From positions 3,466-8,772 of the forward strand of contig DOWV01000369.1 of assembly GCA_003519375.1 (NCBI GenBank): a DNA stretch of 5,307 nt, read 5' to 3'. A model generated the notes under the pieces. It was not told the DNA's origin. It ran no database searches and saw nothing but the letters and a program-made list of their open reading frames with translations. The DNA is from Bacteroidota bacterium. GTDB lineage: Bacteria > Bacteroidota > Ignavibacteria > UBA10030. The translations under genes were made by a program, and so were the position numbers. Of the stretch, positions 1 to 5,307 are shown piece after piece (the stretch's first letter is position 1; each line of letters starts with the position of its first letter).

Positions 1-31
1 TCCCGCTTATGAGCGGAATCCAAGAGCGGGA
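1..31. repeat. Small inverted repeat at window edge
   Basis: TCCCGCT (1-7) is matched by AGCGGGA (25-31). An inner alternative also exists: CCGCT (3-7) with AGCGG (12-16) around a 4-nt loop. It lies downstream of the last gene of the minus-strand block and could be part of a transcript end, but no T-tract follows on the minus strand and the element may continue outside the window. Confidence 0.3.
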
Positions 32-59
32 CTTTGCGTGAGGGTTCTTGAGATAAGCT

Positions 60-1316
60 CTACTCGTCTTCGATGTTCATGAACCAGACCTCGCTGGCGC
101 TCAAGGACAGCGACAGTTTCATGATCGTGTCCCGCTGAAGCCCGTTGACGGTGGTTCCGCGAGTCCCGACCTGGAGTCCAATGTCGAGCCTGGCGTCGGG
201 TCCGATGGGGATTGCCAGACCGCCCGTCGCGTACATTTCATTGATGCCAGTGGCATTCAGCGAGTAGGAAGTCTGTGAATAGGAGAAGCCAAGCCTGTAC
301 GCGATACGTTTCCAGAACGAATCAGTGTCCCTCTGCGGAAGAGACTCAAAGCCGATGCCGTAGCGGATGGAGTTCCTGATGTCAGGCATGGTGGTGCCGA
401 AGAGTCTGGCATTGGACCATTTCTGGTATTGGACATCCCCTGTCACATAATAGCGGCCGGAAAAAAGGTACGAAAGCCCGAGTCCATATGCGACAGGGAG
501 ATCGGCGTTGCCGCTGGCGATCGCCGTCGTGTCGGTCGATTGGCTCGTCGTCAGGATGCTCTGTCGTTCCACCGAGAATGTGCTGGGCGTCGAGAAGACA
601 AATCCGACGGCGAGCGGCTCGAGTGCTTTGGAGTTCAGAGATGTACCGATGCTGTCATAGAGTGCTCCGAATGTCGCGTTGAAGCCGGAGTAAAAATCGG
701 ACCGCTCAATCTCGCTGTTGAGAAAGGTCGGATCGGAGAAGGTGAAATCCCCGACCTGCCTGATCCTGCCGTACACATAGTTCATCCGCAGCCCGAATGT
801 CAGGTACTTTGCAGGACTGTAGCTCGTGCCGATGGCGAGCAGGGAAAGTCCGCCTGTTCCGTAGAAATCCTGTTGCAGAATCGAGTCTCGCACCTGAGTA
901 GCATAGTTGACGTTGGAATACGGCGATGCCTCGAGAAGGAGCGTGACCCCGTCGTTTCGGGAGACTGGTATGCCGAATGCGACCCCTTTGAAAGCGCCCC
1001 GTGCATACCTTCCGCTGCTCGTCGCATCCGTGGAATTAAAGCTCGCGTATTCGAATCCGCCCGCAAAGCGCGTGAAAGAAATCTTGGAAATGCCCGCAGG
1101 ATTCAGGAGGTTGAGAAATCCGTCACCCGTCAGGGCAATGCCTGCTCCTCCCATCGCATCGATGCGGCTGCCTCCGTAGCGCATAAGGTCACCGACGCCG
1201 AAGCGGGAGTATGACGAACCGCCGGCAACGAGCGGCAACGTGAAAACGGCAAGGGCACAGAGGACAACGAGTGCCGGCTTCAGCCGGGAGTTTATTTTCA
1301 TGGGTAAGCGTCTCAT
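60..1316 (-). CDS. Outer-membrane beta-barrel protein, FadL/PorV-like
   Basis: Predicted exported outer-membrane barrel of 418 aa. From the ATG at 1316 the N-terminus has basic residues, a hydrophobic core (about residues 14-30) and a likely signal peptidase I site near VAG/G at 31-33. After that comes a YSRFGVGD...DAMGGAGIAL...LNPAG stretch (about residues 36-75). This 'MGG...NPA' pattern is typical of the FadL/PorV-like barrels of Bacteroidota and Chlorobiota. The rest alternates short polar and aromatic strands, as a barrel does. The last strand ends in VWF, followed by a short acidic tail (MNIEDE). The start at 1316 forms an ATGA overlap with the lipoprotein stop, suggesting translational coupling. 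A second ATG at 1301 (MKINS, 413 aa) would give an equally good signal peptide, and neither has a clear Shine-Dalgarno. An extension to 1457 is possible but would run inside the upstream gene. It is the last gene of the block. Substrate and exact role are unknown; the barrel assignment is fairly firm, the subfamily is not. Confidence 0.75.
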   Translation of the reverse strand: MRRLPMKINSRLKPALVVLCALAVFTLPLVAGGSSYSRFGVGDLMRYGGSRIDAMGGAGIALTGDGFLNLLNPAGISKISFTRFAGGFEYASFNSTDATSSGRYARGAFKGVAFGIPVSRNDGVTLLLEASPYSNVNYATQVRDSILQQDFYGTGGLSLLAIGTSYSPAKYLTFGLRMNYVYGRIRQVGDFTFSDPTFLNSEIERSDFYSGFNATFGALYDSIGTSLNSKALEPLAVGFVFSTPSTFSVERQSILTTSQSTDTTAIASGNADLPVAYGLGLSYLFSGRYYVTGDVQYQKWSNARLFGTTMPDIRNSIRYGIGFESLPQRDTDSFWKRIAYRLGFSYSQTSYSLNATGINEMYATGGLAIPIGPDARLDIGLQVGTRGTTVNGLQRDTIMKLSLSLSASEVWFMNIEDE

Positions 1317-2503
1317 TGGATCAGGGAGTAGATGACGGTCAATTTCGGCCGGAACGCCGCGTTGGTTGAGCTTCCGTGAAACGCAAAGAGATCGATCGCC
1401 GCCTGCTCTGCGAAACCGGCAATGGCGACCCGCTGCACCTTCGCCCCGCGGAGCCATCGCTGCACAAAGGACCCGAGAGAGAATTGGTACACTTTCGAAT
1501 CACCTGCATGGATCGGTCCGCCAGAAGCGCTGATGTACGTCAGAATCGCCCCGTCGTCCCCTGTAAAGAAGGCTTCGAGAGAATCAACCGTGAAGAAATT
1601 CGTCTGAGTCAGGCGGGTGTCGGGCGTGAGCTCCAGAACGGCTTTGTGGATGGCTGCGTGAGCAGGGAGGGCGCTGACGTCGAATTCCACGTAGCCCCTG
1701 CTCGATGTGCCGTTCATGACATAGAGATGCGTGCTGTCCGAAGGCCAGACGGGATTCGGACCTGTGGTCACAAACCTGTGAGCCCCTACCGATTCAATGA
1801 GTGTATCGATATTGCCTGCGGCGTTGCGAAATCGCAGGAGAAGCCTGGGAAGCATTGCGACATCGGAAATCGTAAACGATCCAAATCCCTTGATGACCCT
1901 CGAGTTGGTCGGTTTGAGCAGAAGGCCGAAATTGGTGATTACAGAGTCGGAGGCTGTACCCAAGGCTCTGATCGCGGCTGTATCGAGAGGTACGGAGATC
2001 GATATCGTGTCGCCGAGCAGCGCGGTGCTGTACGTGCCGCACGCCGACTGCTTGTAGAAGCCCGGAGCCTTGAGCGAATCGATCGTCAGGGAGTCCGTCG
2101 ACCAGTTCGACAAAATCTGGTGGACCGTGAACGAAAACGGTGCAGCCGAATCTCCATAATGGTAGATGGTCCGAAGATCCAGTTCCGCACTGACGAATTG
2201 CTTTGATGCGACCGAATCGGGGAGATAGGCGAAGCGAATCAACCCCCAGCTCTGAAGGTTGTCAACCGAGCCGACAAGCACACGGGGAGAGGATGCTGTC
2301 TGAGTGATGTTGCTCTGGCTGTAACATCGCACTGAACGGTATATCGCGGTGTCGAGGTGGATGAGGTCGCCGGCGGGAATGAGCTTCGCGCCTACCGGGG
2401 TCGGCTCCTTCGCGCAGCCGGAGAGCAGGAACAATGATGTTGCGAACAAAAGGGACGAAAACGCTATGGGCACTCTCAATGATTTCACTCCAGAATTCAA
2501 CAA
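1313..2503 (-). CDS. DUF4270/DNRLRE-like lipoprotein
   Basis: Predicted lipoprotein of 396 aa. A hydrophobic signal segment (about residues 11-27) ends in the lipobox LLSGC, with Cys30 as the lipidation site, and the next residues are AKEP. The early motif PVGAKLIPAGD resembles the start of DUF4270 proteins of Bacteroidota. The mature part looks like two related beta-rich modules. Module 1 (about 87-226) has GLIRFAYLPD, SAELDL and LPRLLLRF. Module 2 (about 269-393) has GYVEFDVSALP, KAVLEL, VQRWL and FRPKLTVIY, which resembles the DNRLRE pattern of surface and adhesion-type proteins. No catalytic motif is visible. The start is uncertain. TTG at 2503 or 2500 follows an AGGA that overlaps the gmhB stop. 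TTG at 2479 has a GGAG 8 nt upstream and gives a shorter, typical lipoprotein signal (388 aa). There is no ATG before the lipobox. It sits 5 nt after gmhB and is coupled to the downstream barrel gene, so a joint outer-membrane role is a reasonable inference. Confidence 0.75.
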   Translation of the reverse strand: MLNSGVKSLRVPIAFSSLLFATSLFLLSGCAKEPTPVGAKLIPAGDLIHLDTAIYRSVRCYSQSNITQTASSPRVLVGSVDNLQSWGLIRFAYLPDSVASKQFVSAELDLRTIYHYGDSAAPFSFTVHQILSNWSTDSLTIDSLKAPGFYKQSACGTYSTALLGDTISISVPLDTAAIRALGTASDSVITNFGLLLKPTNSRVIKGFGSFTISDVAMLPRLLLRFRNAAGNIDTLIESVGAHRFVTTGPNPVWPSDSTHLYVMNGTSSRGYVEFDVSALPAHAAIHKAVLELTPDTRLTQTNFFTVDSLEAFFTGDDGAILTYISASGGPIHAGDSKVYQFSLGSFVQRWLRGAKVQRVAIAGFAEQAAIDLFAFHGSSTNAAFRPKLTVIYSLIQ

Positions 2504-2508
2504 CGATC

Positions 2509-3144
2509 CTATTTTGATTCGACGGCTTGCTTGACGAGAAGGTTCCGTATCTGTTTCCAGGCCTCGTACGCGTCGGCGGCAACGAAATCAACTGCCCGGT
2601 TCTCCATGCACTCCGCCCGCTCCACTTCGCCGTAACCCGTCAGCACGAGTGCTGTGCGGCAGCCAGCTGATTTCCCCGCCTGCATGTCGATACACCGGTC
2701 ACCGATGACGAATGACCGCGACAGGTGAATGCCGTGCTCTTCTCGAGCCATCCTCAGCATCCCCGGTTTCGGCTTCCGGCAATCGCAATCGCGCTTGTAC
2801 GGCGTTGTGCCGTACCCGGGGTGGTGGGGACAGAAGTAAATGGCGTCCACCCGGGCGCCTTCCTTTGCCAGCAGCGCGATCATGCGCTCATGAATTGCGG
2901 CGAGATCCGTTTCCGTGAACAGTCCCCGCGCGATGCCCGACTGGTTCGTGAAGATAAATACCTTGACACCGAATTCGTTCGCCTCTCGAATTGCCCGGGC
3001 GGCATTGGGGATGAGTTTGAGCTCTTCAGGACGGGAGAGGTAATCTACCTCAGTGTTCAGCGTGCCATCGCGGTCGAAGAATAACCCAACGTGTCCAACC
3101 TTCACGCGCGCGTTACTTGAGAAGTTCTTTGTAGAGGTTGACAT
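2509..3144 (-). CDS. gmhB: D-glycero-beta-D-manno-heptose-1,7-bisphosphate 7-phosphatase
   Basis: HAD-superfamily (subclass IIIA) phosphatase, 211 aa, cytoplasmic. In the family it removes the 7-phosphate from heptose 1,7-bisphosphate on the way to ADP-heptose for the LPS inner core. Motif I is FFDRDGTLN, with the nucleophile Asp24 and the acid/base Asp26. Motif II is FIFTNQSG (Thr66). Lys124 or Lys126 lies in CRKPKPGM, and the acidic Mg site is in VIGDR (Asp149). A zinc site is formed by Cys105, His107, Cys120 and Cys122, with spacing matching that of characterised GmhB. The zinc loop favours GmhB over the HisB phosphatase domain, which is the closest alternative. From ATG 3144 the gene overlaps glgA by 32 nt and carries about 14 residues more than is usual before the DRDG motif. 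A GTG at 3105, 7 nt after the glgA stop, would give MKVGHVGLFFDRDG (198 aa), closer to family length. Neither start has a clear Shine-Dalgarno. No other heptose-pathway gene lies in the window. Confidence 0.88.
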   Translation of the reverse strand: MSTSTKNFSSNARVKVGHVGLFFDRDGTLNTEVDYLSRPEELKLIPNAARAIREANEFGVKVFIFTNQSGIARGLFTETDLAAIHERMIALLAKEGARVDAIYFCPHHPGYGTTPYKRDCDCRKPKPGMLRMAREEHGIHLSRSFVIGDRCIDMQAGKSAGCRTALVLTGYGEVERAECMENRAVDFVAADAYEAWKQIRNLLVKQAVESK

Positions 3145-4591
3145 ACTGCTTGGCGGAGTGTTCCCAGGAGAAGTCTTTCGACATCCCGTTCCGCATGATT
3201 TTCTTCCACTCTTCGGGTTGCTGGAATACCTTCAGCGCTCGCTGAACGGCCTTGAGCAACTCTTTCGGGTCGTACTTCTCAAATTTGAATCCTGTTCCCT
3301 TGCCGCTTCCGACGTAGTCCTCGACGGTGTCATCGAGGCCTCCGGTTGCCCGGACGATCGGCACCGTTCCGTACCGCATGCTGTACATCTGATTCAGGCC
3401 GCAAGGCTCGTATTTCGACGGCATGATGAACATGTCGCTCCCCGCTTCGATGAGGTGGGCCAGTTCCTTGTCGAATCCGAAGAATACCCCCATGTGCTGG
3501 GGATACTTCTTCTGCATGGCGTCGAACTGTTTCTCCGTTGCCTTGTCACCGTCACCGAGAAGGATGAACTGGACGTTCAGCTTCAGGAGCTCGTCGAGAG
3601 CCTCGAGCACGATGTCAAATCCCTTTTGGTCCACCAGACGCGAGATAGCGCCGATAACAGGAGTGGTCTCGTTGAATGCAAGGTTGAATTTGGTCACGAG
3701 GGCGCGTTTATTGTCAAGCTTTGCATCAAGCGACTTTGCATCGTACTTCCGGTAGATGAGATCGTCGGATGCCGGATTCCAGACATTGTAGTCGATCCCG
3801 TTCAGGATCCCATGGAGGTCTTTCTTCCGCTTTGCCAGAAGCCCGGTAAGGCCCGCACCAAACTCCTCCGACGTGGCGATCTCTTCAGCGTACCGCCGGC
3901 TTACCGTCGTAATCGAGTCTGCGAAGAAAAGGCCTGTTTTAAGGAAATTGAATTTCCCATACGCTTCGGCACCGTCAACGCGAAAAAGGTCTTTCGGAAG
4001 TCCGGATTTTTGGAATGTGTCGGCAGGGAAAGCGCCCTGATAGGCCATGTTGTGGATCGTGAAGACGGTCTTGATGGGCTTGAGAAAAGAATCTTGATTG
4101 AAAACCGTCTTCAGATAGGCAGGGACAAGCCCCGTCTGCCAATCGTTGCAATGGATGATATCTGGCTGCCAGCCGAGCCGCCTCAGTGTCTCGAGCACGC
4201 CGCGGCAGAAGAAAATGAACCGTTCGTCGTTGTCCTTGTAATCTTTTCTTCCCACCGGGCTCTGGTAGATGCCGTCGCGGCCGAAGTAGTTGGCGTTGTC
4301 GAGGAAGTAGACCTGGACTTTTTCCTTCAGGTTGCTGATGAAGGACGACTTGACGTTCCCCTGTTCGGTGATCTTACCGACGGGTACTGGGATTTCCTTG
4401 AGGCGGATAATGTCGTGGAGTTTGTACCGTCGCTCACTGATGAAGCGGTACCGGGGCATCATGATCCTGATTTCGTGCCCCAGTTCCTTGATAGCTTGCG
4501 GAAGCGCGCTCGAAACGTCGGCTAAGCCTCCGGTTTTTGCAAAAGGGTCGACCTCACTGGACAAAAACAAGACGTTGAGCGGTTTAGACAT
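3113..4591 (-). CDS. glgA: Glycogen synthase (ADP-glucose, GT5)
   Basis: Cytoplasmic glycosyltransferase that adds glucose from ADP-glucose to the non-reducing end of alpha-1,4-glucan. It is 492 aa long, close to the roughly 480 aa usual for bacterial GlgA. The N-terminal Rossmann domain has the signature Lys19-Thr-Gly-Gly (KTGGLADV, 19-26), HCNDW (147-151) and HNMAYQG (180-186). NGIDYNVWNP lies at 264-273, at the passage to the C-terminal domain. The C-terminal domain has ISRLVDQKG (316-324; Arg318 and Lys323 at the nucleotide-phosphate site), LLGDGD (344-349), PSKYEPCGLNQMYSMRYGT (391-409; catalytic-site Glu395) and RATGGLDDTVEDY (414-426). All key GT5 residues are present, so it should be active. 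The ATG at 4591 is chosen because a GGAG sits 4 nt upstream and the protein then begins MSKPLNVLFLSSEVDPF, as family members do. The reading frame stays open to 4810, but that extension has no homology I recognise. It is first in the minus-strand gene block; glgB and glgC are not in the window. Confidence 0.96.
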   Translation of the reverse strand: MSKPLNVLFLSSEVDPFAKTGGLADVSSALPQAIKELGHEIRIMMPRYRFISERRYKLHDIIRLKEIPVPVGKITEQGNVKSSFISNLKEKVQVYFLDNANYFGRDGIYQSPVGRKDYKDNDERFIFFCRGVLETLRRLGWQPDIIHCNDWQTGLVPAYLKTVFNQDSFLKPIKTVFTIHNMAYQGAFPADTFQKSGLPKDLFRVDGAEAYGKFNFLKTGLFFADSITTVSRRYAEEIATSEEFGAGLTGLLAKRKKDLHGILNGIDYNVWNPASDDLIYRKYDAKSLDAKLDNKRALVTKFNLAFNETTPVIGAISRLVDQKGFDIVLEALDELLKLNVQFILLGDGDKATEKQFDAMQKKYPQHMGVFFGFDKELAHLIEAGSDMFIMPSKYEPCGLNQMYSMRYGTVPIVRATGGLDDTVEDYVGSGKGTGFKFEKYDPKELLKAVQRALKVFQQPEEWKKIMRNGMSKDFSWEHSAKQYVNLYKELLK

Positions 4592-4595
4592 TGAG

Positions 4596-4599
4596 CTCC
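4596..4599 (-). promoter_or_regulatory. Ribosome binding site of glgA
   Basis: GGAG on the minus strand, 4 nt before the ATG at 4591 (TTGGAGCTCAATG). It is the clearest Shine-Dalgarno in the minus-strand block and decides the glgA start against the 73-residue longer open frame. Confidence 0.7.
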
Positions 4600-4628
4600 A
4601 ATCCCAAAAAATAGATGAAAACCAAGTA

Positions 4629-4657
4629 AATTTAGCCAACTTTCGGCAGAGAAGCAA
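4629..4657 (-). promoter_or_regulatory. Candidate promoter of the glgA operon
   Basis: On the minus strand TTGCTT (4657-4652) and TAAATT (4634-4629) are separated by 17 nt. Transcription would start near 4622, giving a leader of about 30 nt before glgA. The match to sigma70 is weak (3/6 and 4/6). Position is the main support: there is no upstream gene on this strand in the window, so a promoter should lie near here. Confidence 0.35.
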
Positions 4658-4659
4658 TG

Positions 4660-4890
4660 AAAAAAGGAAAGTGCGTGTCATTGCCCCGCTGATGTTGAGC
4701 GAGGCGACGCTCGAATCTTCCTGTGCTGCGACCGGCCGCACTCGAGAGGAAGACTTGCACGAAATCAAATCGAAATTTTTTGATCGTAGAAACGACGACC
4801 TGATTTTCATTCCAACGGTTGCCCTGCGGATGGATTGAATTCAGGATCCTCCGGGTGAAGTGACCTGAAGCAAGCGCGGCTAAAAAGGTC
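4660..4890. other. Intergenic stretch without a recognised gene
   Basis: Left part of the spacer between glgA and the right-hand RNA promoter. No coding frame here has a recognisable protein; the frames that stay open are extensions of the glgA frame or of its antisense shadow. One short hairpin is possible: TTGAGCG at 4695-4701 with CGCTCGA at 4708-4714, 6-nt loop, one G-U pair. It has no T-tract on either strand, so it is not a terminator. I see nothing else that can be supported. Confidence 0.5.
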
Positions 4891-4919
4891 TTGACTCTCT
4901 TCGTTGAGCTTGTTATATT
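4891..4919 (+). promoter_or_regulatory. Strong sigma70-type promoter with extended -10
   Basis: TTGACT (-35, 4891-4896, 5/6 to consensus), a 17-nt spacer, and TATATT (-10, 4914-4919, 5/6). The -10 is preceded by TGT (4911-4913), which is the extended -10 TGn element. The predicted start of transcription is near 4926. This is by far the best promoter seen in the window. It faces right, toward the structured RNA and the secreted-protein gene. Its consensus-like form would suit a highly expressed small RNA. It differs from the TTTG/TAnnTTTG type of Bacteroides, which fits a Chlorobiota/Ignavibacteria-like host better. Confidence 0.75.
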
Positions 4920-4925
4920 AGACGC

Positions 4926-5115
4926 ACGTTATCACAGAGGAGAGCATTATAGCGAATTTGTTAAAGGTTGGTTTCTGAACAAGATGTCGTAGCGGCACTT
5001 GTTCGGACTCCCGAGTTGTGAGACCCACAAGCCTTTTTCAAATTCGGTGCTCTTCAGATCTATTGATCTATGTAGCCGGATGAGATGGCTTGTTCACATC
5101 TCGTTCGGCTTTTTT
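4926..5115 (+). ncRNA. Structured small RNA or attenuator leader, family unknown
   Basis: About 190 nt between a strong promoter and an intrinsic terminator, without a convincing ORF. Hand folding gives a long arm closed by GGAGAGCA/TGCTCTTC (4939-4946 with 5048-5055, one G-U). Next is CGAATTTG/CAAATTCG (4953-4960 with 5039-5046), eight perfect pairs. After a 2x2 T-T loop comes AAAGGTT/AAGCCTTT (4963-4969 with 5030-5036), then GGTTTC/GAGACC (4970-4975 with 5020-5025). At the tip there is a hairpin GAACAAG/CTTGTTC (4977-4983 with 4998-5004), extended by TGTC/GGCA, and perhaps a small one at 5006-5017. A small AGATC-TATT-GATCT hairpin (5056-5069) and the terminator follow. Size and rod shape recall 6S RNA, but I could not identify its central bubble or conserved bases. 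It does not look like 4.5S, 5S, tmRNA, TPP, cobalamin or c-di-GMP RNAs. Because the terminator sits right before an ORF, a regulatory leader is equally possible. Confidence 0.55.
5075..5115 (+). terminator. Intrinsic (rho-independent) terminator
   Basis: GCCGGATGAGATG (5075-5087) pairs with CATCTCGTTCGGC (5097-5109) in a 13-bp stem with two G-U pairs. The 9-nt loop is GCTTGTTCA, and six T follow (5110-5115). The terminator ends 6 nt before the ATG at 5122, so transcripts starting at the 4926 promoter should stop just before that gene unless termination is relieved. Confidence 0.85.
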
Positions 5116-5121
5116 CATTTT

Positions 5122-5307
5122 ATGAAACGCACTCTCCTCATATCGATCCTGATGGCTTTGGTTGTCGGCCTTCGCGCCCAGACAGCGCCCGACCTCCGCG
5201 TCATCTCCGAAAACTCCACTTCGCTTGTCGTTGAGTTCACCCCGAAGTACGTCCATCAGGCTGTCCGGTCCTCCGATGGAAAGAAGTACACGCGTTACGG
5301 ATTTATC
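5122..5307 (+). CDS. Secreted protein, N-terminal part (PorU/C25-like candidate)
   Basis: The first 62 codons of a gene cut by the window end. The protein begins MKRTLLISILMALVVGLRAQ, a clear signal peptide (basic start, hydrophobic core, probable cleavage after GLRA or RAQ). It continues APDLRVISENSTSLVVEFTPKYV and ends YTRYGFI. A short signal peptide ending in AQ, then a beta-strand of the form 'VISENSTSLVVEFTP', resembles the N-terminal region of gingipain-like C25 proteins, including the type IX secretion sortase PorU, and other T9SS-exported proteins of Bacteroidota and Chlorobiota. No catalytic residues fall within the visible part, so the assignment is tentative. No Shine-Dalgarno precedes the ATG; the upstream bases are the terminator T-tract and CATTTT. 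The gene is divergent from glgA and lies directly behind the structured RNA, so its expression may depend on read-through of that terminator. Confidence 0.7.
   Translation, partial: MKRTLLISILMALVVGLRAQTAPDLRVISENSTSLVVEFTPKYVHQAVRSSDGKKYTRYGFI

Noticed and set aside
429..1214. Plus-strand open frame of 261 codons
   Set aside because: It is antisense to the barrel gene, with an Arg/Cys-rich unnatural composition and no recognisable domain.
3053..4525. Long open frame (490 codons) on the plus strand opposite glgA
   Set aside because: It lies antisense to a well-supported glgA, its translation resembles no known protein, and it is explained by the codon bias of the real gene.
4592..4810. N-terminal extension of GlgA by 73 residues
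   Set aside because: The extension has no family similarity, while the ATG at 4591 has a good Shine-Dalgarno and the standard GlgA beginning.
4946..4951. Perfect TATAAT on the minus strand inside the structured RNA
   Set aside because: No -35-like hexamer lies 16-19 nt upstream, there is no TGn extension, and it is about 350 nt from glgA. It is not supported as a promoter.
4936..4979. Short leader peptide after GAGGAG (ATT start, reading IANLLKVGF then stop)
   Set aside because: It needs a very rare ATT start, is only 9 codons long, and its bases take part in the predicted RNA helices. A GAGGAG there may be chance.
5057..5071. Direct repeat GATCTAT (5057-5063 and 5065-5071) as an operator or integration site
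   Set aside because: It is short and AT-rich, and is as well explained by the small AGATC-TATT-GATCT hairpin. There is no integrase or phage context.
1..5307. CRISPR array, insertion sequence, tRNA or rRNA
   Set aside because: No regularly spaced repeats, transposase-like protein, tRNA cloverleaf or rRNA sequence was seen on either strand.

Overview
The window reads as chromosomal DNA from a Gram-negative bacterium of the Bacteroidota/Chlorobiota side of the tree, most likely an Ignavibacteria-like lineage. This is inferred from three things: an outer-membrane beta-barrel of the NPAG-motif type common in that group, a DUF4270/DNRLRE-like lipoprotein beside glycogen synthase, and a secreted protein whose N-terminus resembles type IX secretion/gingipain-type proteins. 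The species cannot be named from the sequence.

Positions 60-4591 (minus strand) form a compact four-gene block, transcribed right to left: glgA (glycogen synthase, GT5) -> gmhB (heptose-1,7-bisphosphate 7-phosphatase, HAD) -> a DUF4270/DNRLRE-like lipoprotein -> an outer-membrane beta-barrel protein. Junctions are tight: glgA and gmhB overlap by 32 nt (or are 7 nt apart with a GTG start), gmhB and the lipoprotein gene are 5 nt apart, and the lipoprotein stop overlaps the barrel start as ATGA. One operon is the simplest reading. It pairs cytoplasmic sugar enzymes (storage glucan; probable LPS-core heptose) with two envelope proteins. A weak promoter candidate lies just upstream of glgA.

Positions 4592-5121 are a 530-nt non-coding stretch. 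The left 300 nt hold the glgA upstream signals and little else. The right 230 nt are the most interesting part of the window: a near-consensus extended -10 sigma70-type promoter (4891-4919), about 190 nt that can fold into a long multi-helix RNA, and a strong intrinsic terminator (5075-5115). The terminator ends only 6 nt before the ATG of the next gene. It is either a free-standing small RNA (6S-sized) or an attenuation/riboswitch-type leader; no known RNA family was recognised.

Positions 5122-5307 (plus strand) carry the first 62 codons of a secreted protein cut off by the window end, possibly a PorU/gingipain-like C25 protein.
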